64,000 nucleotides of DNA from Hippophae tibetana (GCA_037013495.1 CM072810.1:108972398-109036397); one strand, 5' to 3'; shown: positions 49,884-62,382, numbered from the stretch's first letter. Numbers and translations are program-made. The notes: generated by a model not told the origin, from the sequence alone.

Positions 49884-50135
49884 ATGAATATTGAATCATT
49901 AGTACATAAATTAGAATTATTAGATTTAACAAATAAAAGAGTAATTTTTAATTTTAAAAGACAATTAATAGAATCAGGATTAGAATTAAGTAATCAACGT
50001 AATGAAGAACATAACATACTATGCAATTGTAATAAATACAGAAGAAAATTAGATTTATACAGCAAAATAATAAGTTTTTTAAATCATTTATTATCACCAA
50101 TAAATATACAAAAACCATCAACTAGGTTAATTTGA
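49884..50135 (+). CDS. Short open frame in the pararetrovirus leader, function unknown
   Basis: An intact 83-codon frame between the promoter and the primer site. It is hydrophilic and helical, with LVHKLELLDLTNKRVIFNF and a CNCNKYRRKLDLY segment. Its place is that of the small leader ORFs of pararetroviruses. I do not recognise the product. It could be a short upstream ORF, or the remnant of a frame that originally ran on past the primer site. Confidence 0.4.
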   Translation: MNIESLVHKLELLDLTNKRVIFNFKRQLIESGLELSNQRNEEHNILCNCNKYRRKLDLYSKIISFLNHLLSPINIQKPSTRLI

Positions 50136-50180
50136 ACTCCAGATTAAAAAGATTAAATATTGTATCGATCATTTAAAAAA

Positions 50181-50192
50181 TGATATCAGAAC
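50181..50192 (+). other. Pararetrovirus tRNA-Met primer-binding site, decayed
   Basis: TGATATCAGAAC differs from the usual TGGTATCAGAGC at two places, both G to A. It marks the origin of minus-strand synthesis in pararetroviruses. The recognisable viral sequence ends here. Confidence 0.6.
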
Positions 50193-51852
50193 CAAAAAAT
50201 AGTAAAATTCAAACAGTAATGAATGAAGGATTAACACACAAAGGCATTTGTGACATTTAATTAACCCAGGGATATAACTGAAGATATAACAAACCTCAAG
50301 TGCAATTTAAAAAATGTCACGGTTAGATACACCGCTACAATATTTTGTCAAATAAATAATTAAGTCAAGTGACTTCGACCAGTATAAAGCGCACACATTT
50401 TATAAACAAAACTTTAATTATATGAAATAATTTTTATATAACTTTTTAACGTTATTTTTAAATAAAAATATATTTTTTAAATGACAAACTTAAAAATAAA
50501 ATTATATTAAAAAACTGACTAAGAATCTAATTGTTAAAACGTTCAAATGACACCCAAGCTCGAATCTAATTTAAGATTAAAACTTATAATATTCTTTCAT
50601 AATTCTAAAGTATTTTTATTTAAATTTATAATATATTTATTTGTATATTGTTGTTATGTTTGATTAAAATATATATTTAAACTCATATATTTTTTATGAG
50701 ATTTTCTAATTTTTAATAGGACTCTTGAGATCTCTCACTTACACGATATTACATATATATATATTACGGGAGAAAAAGAGAGTGGATAAGCGGTTCCTAT
50801 GGCTGTCTGGAGGAACCGAGGGGATGAGAGTGAGAATGAATGAGTCCTTTTGGAGTTCTGACTTATGGCTGGCAGAGAGAAACATGGGAGGTGGGGTTTC
50901 GGCGCTTTAATGATGAGAAATGAGATAAGGTTACGTGTATCACATAGATTTCGATTTAAATATTAAAATTAAAATTTATAATTTTTTTTATTTTTATAAA
51001 AAAATTTAATAATTTTTTAAAAAATTATAAAAACTCTATCAAAATCTTCAAACTTAATTATAAAATTTTATAAAACATCAAAATCATCAATTATTTTTAT
51101 TTTTAAATTAATTTATTATTTAATACATATATTTATAAAATTTATAGTATCTTAAACAACTATTTAAATTATTATTATAATATTATTATAAATTAATAAA
51201 TTTTTATTATAGAATTTATATTTAAAAAACAAAAATTATAGATAAAAAGTAAACTATAATATAAACATTAAAATAAGATAAAAAAATATAAAATATAGTC
51301 TCAAAAAATAAATAATCTTTCAACTAAAAATAGATAAATTTAAAAATAAATTATTTAAAAAATAAATAAATAATTCAATATGAAATGATATTTTTTGATA
51401 TTTGTTATTCTTTTTATAAAAAAATTTACGATAACATTTATAATATTTATGTTATTTTGATAAAAAAAATCCACTACATTTTCTTGACAATGATTTAACA
51501 TTATTAATATTTTAATCAAAAAATATAGATATTATATTTTAATATTAAAAAATAACAATATCATGATAATATAAACATCTTAAATTCTTTGATGGAGGGG
51601 TGAAAGTATGGTTGATTTTAAATATTATAATAGTACCTAAATTTAACAATAGATATTTATTTTCATCCGTGAAAAGTTTTAATTTAACACTTATATTTGT
51701 TAAATTGTTTCAATTATTACCATTTTTTATAATTTTCATTTATTATTCTATTTGATAAAATATTTTTAATTTATTACTTTTATTTATAATTTTAATACTC
51801 ATTTTTTAATAATTTTTAATATTAGAACCATTTAAAAAATATATATAATAAA
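50193..51852. other. Intergenic DNA right of the viral insert, no gene seen
   Basis: Mostly extreme A/T. A GC-richer patch at 50755-50935 contains an open frame of 61 codons (50725-50910), but nothing in it is recognisable and it has no splice-linked partner. I do not call it a gene. Confidence 0.5.
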
Positions 51853-52520
51853 TTGAAACTTTTAAAAAATAAAAATAAAAATAGATACCAAACCCAAGTC
51901 TTATTGGCGAAAATGAGAGAGGTGGTGATGGGTGGAGATGTCGACAAAGACAAGCAGAAAAGAAAGAGATGTAAATTTTTGAGTTATGGGCGTCAGCTTC
52001 TAGAGTTTAGGTTTTTGCAATTTTTGGATGGCGATGATTCAAGGTTAGAACTGTTAGAAACTTGATCCTTCGATCAAACCTAGAAGTCCTGAAAACTCAT
52101 CCTCCATATGAAGAGTGCACACCAAATGCTCGAAAAATTGTCTCACAGATAAATTTCTCTCATTACTTTCTACTTGAATTTCTTAAATATATAAGCATCT
52201 GGCATAGTATCTTTACTTTCACTAAGATGCCTCTAACTTGTCTGTTTATTTTAAATGTTAATTGTAGATCAAGCATGTGACCCATGTTACCAGGGCAACA
52301 TTAGTGATTGCTACAGAAATAGTAAGGTTGTATTTTTAACCACATTTTTATTTCAATTATTATATTGATAAACTTATGTTCTAGTGGTTAGGCTAGCGCT
52401 TTCCCCGTGTGATCAAATGTTGTTGGCTTAGTTACGTTTCTTTTAGTTTTGCAGGTATTTGAAAACTTCTCTGCAACTTTTATTTTCAATAAGCTTATTA
52501 AGATTTTTGATATACAATAT
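51853..52520 (+). pseudogene. Gene-like relic of three exon-like segments, identity unknown
   Basis: Normal-composition DNA stands out of the A/T background. A basic stretch (DVDKDKQKRKRCKFLSYGRQ) in one frame runs to 52065. A second piece (52062 to about 52150, ILRSNLEVLKTHPPYEECTP ending ARKIVSQ) ends at CAG|ATAAAT, which looks like a donor CAG|GTAAAT changed at the G. A 54-nt exon-like piece at 52268-52321 (IKHVTHVTRATLVIATEI) is bordered by AATTGTAG and GTAAGG, and another may begin at 52455 after TTTTGCAG. I do not recognise the protein. It could be a captured or duplicated gene fragment, or non-coding DNA that resembles one. Confidence 0.3.
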
Positions 52521-53280
52521 TCAACAACACCTAATAATAACAATTAACAATCTCAATGCAAAGTATGGTATTGTTGTTTAGATAAATTTATAATCTTCAA
52601 ATATTATAAGAGTATTGACTTTGAGTATCCGTTGTCAAGAATATTTTCTGTATCTAATTTATAAAAATTATGTGATTTTTAATCGAAAAAGAATATACAC
52701 ATGATTTTTATAAATTATACTTAATTAATATGAAATATTATTCTAATATTTTAAATATTAGCATAATCTTGTCTGCTTCAATTAAATGAAATTGAATAAG
52801 CTTTCCTTGTCCAAGCTAGGAGATGCTGCTACTACTGTCGAACTATTATTTATCATTCTTGTTTTCTTTGGTTTCATGTAATTAAGTTAGGATAAGACAA
52901 TCCCATAAAACCAATGTATAAACTTCCTTAAATCAGGATGTATATAGCTGTTTTCGACTAAATTGTCGACTTTCGAAAGGTTGAGACTTATATGTAGCAA
53001 TATACACACACACTAAATTGTCTACTTTCGAAAGGTGGAGACTTATAGGTAGCAAAATGTAAATGTGGACTTAACTGTTCAGTGGCTAGTGCCCCGATTA
53101 CATTTAGCCTTGTATGTCTTTTAACTTATTTTTCTTAGATATATTGATACTCTTGCATATACTCTTACACTCTAATCACTTATTGATGAAGCTTATTTAG
53201 GGTCCTTGGAGCACTCTTGGGAAGTAAGTTGGTCTTTAGCATCACAAACTAATGGTCCTCAACCAAATCTGAAGAGTTTT
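52521..53280. other. Intergenic DNA with a short duplication
   Basis: ACTAAATTGTCGACTTTCGA at 52957 recurs 55 bp later at 53012 with changes, continuing through GGAGACTTATAGGTAGCAA. No gene seen. Confidence 0.55.
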
Positions 53281-53473
53281 TGTTTTTTTTGGTTAAGGAC
53301 TCATCTATTGAATTGTACTTGCAATTGTATTATTGATCGAACAATTACGGCAAGCTATTTATAGAACTTGAGTTGATCATTGCTTAATGACTAAGAACAT
53401 AACCAAAGAACAAAACAGTAAAATATATGTTGCCACGTAAGGATTACAGAGGAAACCTAAACTTTAACTAACA
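53281..53473 (-). repeat. LTR-like segment, possible solo LTR
   Basis: On the minus strand it begins TGTTAGTTAAAGTTTAGG (53473). It has a promoter-like TCTATAAATAGCTTGCC and ends near TAACCAAAAAAAACA (53281), with TG...CA ends and the layout of a Copia LTR. No primer site, purine tract or coding sequence is next to it, and I found no matching 5-bp flanks, so the left edge is uncertain. Confidence 0.35.
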
Positions 53474-56400
53474 AAACTACCAACATCAATAATGCATTGT
53501 CTAATACATCTGAACTAGGTTTTTAATTTTTGGTACTTATATATGTTAAACATATTATATTATTTTTAATGATTATATAAAATGGGTGGATATTTTTATT
53601 TAATTTATATAATGTTCTTATTACATTGTAATGTGCTAAGCTATTAAGTTAGAGATAATTACGATAGAGCACACTTTATATTGATGTTAATTATTTATTA
53701 ATTATTTAAATTCATTCATTATTAAATGTCATTTAAATAAGACATGTTCAATGTTATTAGGATAGGTTTCAAGGATATTTTTTTTTTTATAATTTTTTTA
53801 AAATATGAACTTTTAAGTAAAAAAATGTTTGTCTCAAATGATCCATTTTCTTGTAGTTAATGTAAGTTCAGTGTAATTATTTATTTGAAAAATATAAGTA
53901 ACTAAGTTTTGTAGAAAGAATAAGTAAAATGAAACTGTACTCTCAGATGACACTGTTTTTTAACCTTTCTCATGCAAAATCAAATATCGGGCCGCAATAT
54001 TATTAATTCGGTCTTGCTTTCCCACAAATATATGTTATAATATTGTAGTCTCATTTATCCTACACCACAAAACAAAAGTCCTTTCCTACATTAACTACAG
54101 ATTGTTTTTATTTTACCATTAATCTTTCATTTACTAATTAATTTAACATATTTTAATGATATATAAGCCTAAGTTATACTAATTACTACCATGTTTTTTT
54201 TATAGACTCCAAAAAAGTTAGCAAGGAATTAATTAATTTCACAAGTTAAAGTTAAATGATTGTTTTGTAATGTATTCTATTTTCTATTTTTAAAATTCAA
54301 TAAATTTACATTTTTAAATTAACAAACAACACTAAATTCCAATCTTGAGTTCAAAATATTTTTTTACTAAAAAGATAAAGATTTAATTCAATCATTTTAA
54401 AAAAATATACCATAAATCAAATTCCATATTTTAAAATATTATTATTATGTTTGAAGTATATTCCATTATAATCATATTATTTTTTATTTTTATTAAACAT
54501 TAAGTATTTGTTTTTTTTTAAATTAAAATTACACTAATATTGAATTTTATTAGAATATTATTTCATCACGTATTAAATAATAATAATTTTTCAAACTTTC
54601 AAATACAATAAAACTTTAATTAAAAAATAACTACTAACAACGTATGTATTACATGATCTATAAAATACATTAAAAAAATATATACTAAATGGGATTAAAA
54701 TAACCCTATTAATATTTTAAAAACAATTGGATGATTGAGAGAGAGAAGTATGTAAAGCATTGTGTTAAAACAAGATGATTGATTTCAAAATAGGAAAGTG
54801 AAAGTGAAAGGTTTTATTACTTGCAGCTTTGAATTAAATGTAAGTTGATTCACTTGCTTTATCCATAATGTGTAACAGTGTAAGTGGAGGAGGTGACCTA
54901 GTGATTCCATTTACTGAGGCTAGGATTGATGATCTGCCCCTAGATCTTGATATGCAGATAGCCAATCAGTCTTGGGAAAATAATATTTTTCCAATTTAGG
55001 ATTGGCCTGAATAATCTCCTTCTATGCAATGTTTGCCCTGTCATAAATTTAACTCTGGCTTTTTCAAAAAAAAAAAAAAAACTGTGGCCCCGTGGCTACT
55101 CCAAGTCTCCAACTTCTAGCTCTTGCTTTATTGGTTAATACATATCAAACTTTCCTTAAAAAGGAAAAAAACAAGGGGTGATATATTACTTAAAGTTAAA
55201 AGTGTTTTGCCAAAATATTGTTGTTACATTGTCACCCTTATTAATGTCCATGCATTTGTACTTCTATAAGTAGTTGGGTTTTAGTTATTGCATGGAACAT
55301 ATCATCATTTTTTGTTAGGGTATAAACTGATTGATACTAATTAATATTTTTACATTGAAAAACTTGGTACCAATTGATAATTTTATAAAGTTAAAAAGAA
55401 ATCAATACATACAAGTATCAATTATATCGTGATTAATTTTTTTGTTTTTTGTTTTTTTGGTAGTATAAATTAAAAAATATATATTATTATAAATATTTAA
55501 TATTAATACCACGTAAAAGTTTTGATATTTAAATATATTGAGTGAATAGTCGTAATAATGATATATTAAATTAGTTTATTTGAATTATTCATTAACTCGT
55601 AATTTTACTCTTATTTTTGCCTTACCTTCTATTATATTAGTGCGTGTTCTCATCTAAGAGAAAATGTAACATTTTTAGACACTCTTTCTCTTAAATGAGA
55701 GTATTAAGTTTCAAAAACTAGAATCATGCTCTTTAAACGATAAATGAAATAGGGTTAAGTCATTGATTCCAATCCGATAACGTGTTTAGCAATTATTTAT
55801 TTTCATATTGTTTTTTAAAAAATGGTAAAGTAATGATAAAATAGTTTTTTTATAGTATTTTCTTAATTAAAATTATCTAATAATTTGTATATGATTTTAT
55901 TAATACAAATTATAGTTATTATTTTAATCATTATTCTTATCATTCAACAATAATCCTAATACTTTAATATTTCATTCTCTCTTTATATCTAATTCATTAA
56001 ACTTAACTGAATAATAATAGTTTAATCACATGTATTAAATAATAATATTTTATTATAAATTTTAAGGAAATTAATTTTTTATCATTCTATAGCATCTTTA
56101 GCAATAACAACATAACAAAAAACTATTTTATATTCTAAAAAATTAATGATTACTTAATAACTAACTTAAAAGAATTTTACAGCTGTTTTCCGAATATATA
56201 ATATGTATGGTTTGTGCAGTTGTATTTTATAAGATACTTCTTTATTGTAAGTTGGCTCACTGATCATGATTTCATAAAATTATTCAACTTAAATAATATA
56301 CCCAAGTTGGGAGAAAGCTAGAAGCATCACAACTTTGCTAAACAGCATTACGTCAACTTAAAATGATAAGGCTCAGAATCGGTATGTATTTAGATTTGTG

Positions 56401-56484
56401 TTCGTAAGGAAAGAAAATGGGTTTATTTGTAAAAGTTGAAAAATAGGTCAACTTAGTCCATTTTTATTATGAACATATTTGCAC
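53474..56484. other. Intergenic DNA, mostly AT-rich
   Basis: No gene can be supported. The one stretch with coding-like composition is 54868-55065, which ends in a run of 16 A (see findings). The rest is A/T-rich with short frames. Confidence 0.55.
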
Positions 56485-58262
56485 TATTTTTTTTTTGGGT
56501 TAATACTAGAGATTATTTTTCAAGACAAATAAACAAATACAAACCCTCAGTCCATATAACTGAGCATGCAAACAGCTCTATCATCTTACTCTATGTTTGG
56601 AAACAACCATTACATGAAGGGAAGAAACAAAACTAGCATCCTACCAAGCTTTTCAAGGCATTGACTATCCAATAAACACCTCAAAATGAAAGCAAAATAG
56701 AGTAAACGAACCGCCAAAGGCCATACAAACCACAATCTAGTTCCTAAAAAAACAATCAGTTAACTACAAAAGTAAAAACACAAGCTTTATTCGATTTACA
56801 AAAACAGAAGCACGAGTAACCACAAAAACAAAAATTAACACTAAACTTGAAACAAAGACAAGATAAACTAATCATCAAATAGTTTCGACAAAGAAGTACT
56901 TGAAATCATGGCTCTGGATATCTCAAATATTGCCATCCTTTCTCATATTAATAACATCGTTCAATTCCCTATGTGACCTTTTTCCATTCTCACCGGCGTG
57001 CATTTTTTCAACCACTTTATCAACCCTTTCGTCCATATGCCATCCACACACATTTTCTTTTCTAATTTGCATAAGAACACCAACAACGATATTGAGATCA
57101 TCAGTATTATCATTGGTCCTTGCCGGATCATCCACATGCCTTCTCTACCCTCCACTAAGTTTCATGTAGTTAGCATCTCAATCCCCTTACACAGTCTCAG
57201 GACTACTAGTTCCATTCTAAGCACCAATACCTAGAGCAGGAGACACACCAGCGACACCATTCACATGCATATGGGTGTTTAAATTCAAATCAGATTGCAA
57301 TCAATCCAAGTTAGTATACCTACCATCAAATCTCGCATTAATAATCCACTCATAAACGTCATATAAGCTATATCATGAGTTAGGAGACCGCAATAGAAAT
57401 AGAACCGAAGCAGTCGCTCATACCTTAAATCTATTCACATAATTCTTGAACCAAAAGCTTAATTAATCAAAGGAATTTGGACACCAAGAATTAAATAATA
57501 GCTATGATAAAAATAGATTTTAATTCTCACATACCTAAAAGCTTGATCTAGCTCTAGAACCATACCCACCTTCCATCAATTACATTATAGCAAGTTTCCT
57601 CTAATTTAGTGGTGAATCGTGCAATCGAATTCAAAGTAGTGAGGAATCAAAATTCAAATCATAGGGACGCATACCAAGTACAAATCTCTTCACAACAATA
57701 AGTGAATTGTTGAAATTTCATGGAGCTCTATGCAGTACTAGCTTCCTCCTACTCCTCAAAGAAGAAAAGAAATGTAGTTCGATCGAGAGCTCTGAGCTCA
57801 ATATCCCACTTCTTCGCCCATACGCTCTTAAACACCCTCAACAAAGAACCTAGATTAACAAATCTCTCTCAATAATCACAAGAGCATTAGTAAATTTATT
57901 GAATCGTATTCTTCGTTAATGAGATATTTGATCTCAAGTGTGAGATCATCTAGGTGAGTAGACACTTCTTCCATGTCTAACTCTGAGCAATGCTACACCA
58001 AGATCACATATACAAGAGTACGATATCCAAAAAGGCTATTAGTTTTTGGAGAGATAGAAACTCTATGACAAGATACACTGGTCAAATGCAATCACATCTA
58101 GATTCACAAAAAAACTAGAAAAAAAAAATAGATTTTACCAATACCAGAGATGACGAGAGAAGAAAGATTGGCCAAGCTCAACAACATCAGCAGTGGATCA
58201 CAAAACCATGGGTGAAAATGCAAACCCTAGCGGATGTTAATTAATACATGGTAAGAGAATAT
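56485..58262 (-). mobile_element. LINE-derived retroelement, ORF1 only, with poly(A) and 10-bp target duplication
   Basis: A 1.78-kb insert is flanked by exact ATATTTGCAC (56475-56484 and 58263-58272), with a T-run at 56487-56497 that is a poly(A) tail when read on the minus strand. The minus strand starts with a leader and an ATG at 57974 (MEEVSTHLDDLTLEIKYLIN). Words follow that match the layout of the DUF4283-type ORF1 of plant LINEs (VWAKKWDIELRALDRTTFLF, then SLYDVYEWIINARFDG), and a tail segment lies at 56923-57135. Frames are interrupted by many stops. No reverse transcriptase is present. Known plant LINEs carry ORF1 plus an RT ORF2, so this copy is either internally deleted or a non-autonomous derivative mobilised in trans. 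The family call rests on weak protein likeness; the insertion borders are stronger. Confidence 0.55.
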
Positions 58263-60070
58263 ATATTTGCACATTTATTATATAATAAAAAAAAAAGTAA
58301 ATATTCATATTAAATTAAGATTAATAAAAGAAGTTATGTTAACTTATTTCAAGTAAAAATTTCCAACGATATTTCGAACATGTACTTTCATTGTTTGGTG
58401 TCAAACTTCTTATGCCATTGGACTTTATCAATAGGCCTTTTTTATAGTCGTTTTTAGCCTTAAAAGGATAGACAATATATAAGTTTTTTGTAAAACAACA
58501 ATTAATGTGATAACTATATATTAATTAATACAGTTAGATCCGTTTTTTAATCTATCATTCTGTATCACTAGATATATGCATAATATTCTATTTGAGATGA
58601 GTACGTGTGTATTGTGTGTAATGTGTGGGATTGAATTTTGAACATGTTTTGCTCTCGTGAGAGGAAGTATTATGTTATTTTTTTTCCCGTCAAAGTATCA
58701 TATTATGTTCAACCAATTTTGCTACTAAATTCATAATAGAATAGATGATTTCTAATTTGTTTTAGGAAATTACTATAAAGTATATCTCTAAATTTTTTAA
58801 TAAAATAAATATTACATTTTCTTTAATCTTAAAAGAATATGTGCTAATATTAAGGGTGTTATATATTTATAATTATTTTTATGAATTTTAAAATGTTTTA
58901 ATTTTTTTATTTTACTGAATTCTTTCCATAAATTAAAATGTTTGTTTAATGATATTTTTTTCCTACCATTATATGTTGTACTTTCAACTAAGGAAGTTAT
59001 CAAATCTTGTTAAGCTATTACTAATTTATTCCTATTAATAATGAATTATTATTAGTATTTCATGTTTAATTACAATAATAGAAAGGATAAAGATTCATGT
59101 ATTCTATTTTTTTATTTGAATTTGAATTTTAGAATGAAATATAAATTATTTCAATAATAACAACAAAAATTATTATTCTCATGAGTGGACATAATAACCA
59201 CAAATCAATATAATAGGTCAAAATTGAGATGAGATGACTCAAACATAATTTTATATTTTATAAGTCCAAATAGGTTAATTTTAGTTTTAGAAATGTAAAA
59301 AAAGACTTGTGTTAGGTAAGTTAATGTTTTTTAAAATTTATAAACTGAAACTTAATTGAATAGACTTATATATTACTAATACATATATTTATTTTTTATA
59401 CATTTATATTACATGTATTATACATGTTTATATGTTTATAATCATCAAATTTAAATTAAATTTTTATATCAATTAAAAAGGTAAAATAACCTATATTATA
59501 TTTTTTGTTATTTTCATTTTAAAAAATTACTTTAACTAATAATAAACCTATTTTTTTTTTAAATTCTCAATATTTTACTCATTTTTAAGAGTTATTCTTT
59601 ACTTGAAAATTGATACAAAATTCTAATTTAAATGTTAATATATAATTTTTTAATTAAATTGTAGATTAAACTATAAGTCTTATTTATTAATTTAATAATA
59701 ACATAAAAAATAATAATTTAAATTCATTTAAAAATAATTAAATCTAAACCAAAAATCGAACCTATCGAACCACATAAATAGATTGGTTTAATATTCTCTA
59801 ATTAATATTTTATAGGTTTGTTTCGATTTTTAATTTAAAAAACTGATATATGTTAATTTGATTAACATTTTAAACAAAAAATGACCAAAATTGAATCACA
59901 CCCATTCCTATTTCCCACATCTCTTAAGATTGCATTTGAATGCTATTTTATTTATACATTTTCATTATCAATTTATTACATTTTATTACTGAAATTTTTT
60001 TTCTTAATTTTTCATTTTATAAAATTTATGTTTAATTTTTCACTATTTTAATTACACTACTTAAACAAAC

Positions 60071-60131
<61 letters not shown>
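60071..60131. repeat. (ATA)n microsatellite
   Basis: About 20 uninterrupted copies of the trinucleotide. Confidence 0.97.
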
Positions 60132-60132
<1 letters not shown>

Positions 60133-60588
60133 TTTATTAAATTAAATTTCTATTACTATTTATGACTCTCATTGTGTGTCCATTTTGCAAACTAATTATG
60201 CCCTAAAAAATTGAAAAAAAGAATTAATGAAATTAAATTGTTTTTGTTTATGTTCTTTAAAAATAGAATAAAACTAATTATTTAACTAAAATGCATCCTT
60301 AAGAAAATGGTAATTATACTTAGGAGTGAGAAGATAAAAATCATATAAAAATAAAGAAAATAGAATAATTATGCTTAATTTAATTCTAATTCATTACAAA
60401 TAAACACACTAAATAAAGTAAATATCACAATAAGTTCTAATCACATCTGCTAATTAAGTTCAAATCACCCTTGTTCTATATTTGGTATATGTCATTCTAT
60501 GTCACAAATCACGCAATAACTTATAAGCAATCTTAATGCTTCATGTTCACTTATTGTATACCATTAGATTCAACCTTAATCTATATTT

Positions 60589-60590
<2 letters not shown>

Positions 60591-60657
<67 letters not shown>
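60591..60657. repeat. (TA)n microsatellite
   Basis: 67 bp of uninterrupted TA. It sits inside the second copy of a duplicated segment (CTATATTTGGTATAT... and TCACAAATCAC...GCATGTTCACTT, copies at about 60475-60555 and 60581-60718). Confidence 0.97.
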
Positions 60658-60660
<3 letters not shown>

Positions 60661-62382
60661 TTTTATTTTGTCACAAATCACATTATGTACAATCTTATCG
60701 ATGCATGTTCACTTTTTCTTACAATTTTGCAGTATTTTGTTTTTGTTTTAATAATTAATGGTGCATGTAATAATATAAATAAATAATTTGCATAAAAATT
60801 TACCTTTACTATATAAAATTTTAAATCATGTTTTAATTATTATTATTATAAAAATATCCTTAATTTTTTATATAATGAAATTAATGCCCTTTTTTCTTTT
60901 GAGAAAAAGGATTTTATAAATATTAAACTGTCCATTATTCAAGTCTATGATATATTGAGTGAAATTTTAATAATATTTAATATTATTACATGTAATTTTT
61001 AAGATAATAATATTTATTTTTATTTTATATTATTTAATTTTAAGAAAAATTTATGGACATTAACTATTAATTATTCAAATTGTTTAAAATATCATATAAT
61101 TGGTAAAGTTCTTATAAGGTTAATATGTATTTCATATTATTATATATTTTAATGCACAATAAATATATTTATATTAAAATATTAATTGATTTGAAGTTAT
61201 ATTTGAGTCTCGGTGTGTTAATAATTAGTAGTTTAAAATTTGATAGGTTGAGTAATTTTTATAAAAATAATATTTTAATCATAAAAGTTTAAAAATGTAA
61301 GATTTATGTACATTTTTTAAAATTTAAAGTTCAGTCTTTTAAAATTAAAATACATTATTTTTATAAATTTATAATATTAAAATATTTTAATAAAAAATAA
61401 TATCACTAAAATTTAAAAATCGAAAACTAAGTAACTAAATCCTATAAAATTTAATCAAATACCGTACCACCTGCACATCATGTCAAGCAGCTAGTAACTT
61501 TTTTCTATAAGAATTCAAAATTTACTTATTGATTACCACATCGTTACTTATCTATAAAATCTTATTACTTACAAATTACCCTTTGTTTCCTATCAGTTTT
61601 CTTTGCTATGTGTTCACTGTTTATTTATATTACTTGCTGTTGAATGTAAAAAAAAATGTGACCAAATAAGTTAAATTGTGATAGGTTAATTTTCCTTCCT
61701 TTTATGATCTTTAGAGGAGACTTGAAATCAAAGACTCGATTGAGAAATTTATTGATGATGTAAACAGTTCTCATAATCTATTTGATACATTCATTTGTTA
61801 CATTAATGCTTTAGTTTTTTCAAATAAGTCTCAGTTTTTGCGTTCAATTATATCATTTTTTTGAAATGTGTCAACATAATTTGTTTGATACATAATGTCA
61901 TGAATGCTTAAATATTATTTCATGATATGAGACATTATTCGATTTCATTGTCAAACCTTAAGATTTGAATTTTAGAAAAGAAATTATTTTTAACAAGGGT
62001 ACGAAAATCCTTAAATATTTCTATAACTGTATTCTTAGATTTTAAAAGATATAACCATGTGACTCGAGAGAAATTATCAACAAAAATCACAAAATACTTA
62101 TAACCATCAAAAGATTCATTAGTTGTCCTCGTACATCTGAATAAACTAGTTCAAACTATTTACTAGTCCTAGACAATGAAGAATTAAAAGGCAATCTAGT
62201 GACCTTAGACAAGTGTCAAGTTTCACATGCAATTACATCATTTTCTAAGTTTAGAAATAAAGTTGATAAAATTGGTGGAAAATGGTGAGCTAAACGTTGA
62301 TACCACAATTAATTATCTTGGATGAGGTTAAACTTGGCTTGAAACCCTCTGGGATTGCTTTTGGATATGTAATAGAGACCAT

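Larger units (their letters stand above)
42928..50192 (+). mobile_element. Endogenous pararetrovirus (Caulimoviridae), near genome-length, decayed
   Basis: A 7.3-kb block of compact, AT-rich, mostly intergenic-free coding remnants on one strand follows the plan of a plant pararetrovirus. The order is movement protein, coiled-coil protein, coat protein with zinc knuckle, protease-RT-RNase H without integrase, transactivator, then a promoter with TATA box, poly(A) signal, leader and tRNA-Met primer site. The order is closest to caulimovirus/soymovirus-type genomes; I cannot name the genus. The copy is single and collinear, with its ends close to the primer site. It carries many stops and frameshifts plus changed catalytic residues in protease and RT, so it cannot encode a functional virus as it stands. 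LTRs and an integrase are absent, as expected for this family. Confidence 0.92.
58273..61690. other. AT-rich intergenic DNA with microsatellites, no gene seen
   Basis: Only short frames. It contains an (ATA)n array at 60071-60131 and a (TA)n array at 60591-60657, the latter within a duplicated flank. The 71-codon frames over 60536-60758 are products of the TA repeat and are not genes. Confidence 0.65.

Noticed and set aside
50725-50910. A 61-codon frame in a GC-richer patch
   Set aside because: No recognisable motif, no splice-linked partner and no start context; could be chance.
52390-52440. tRNA-like stretch (TAGTGGTTAGGCTAGCGC...)
   Set aside because: No matching acceptor stem, anticodon arm or T-loop consensus around it.
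60536-60758. Two 71-codon frames made of Tyr-Ile repeats
   Set aside because: They are translations of the TA microsatellite.
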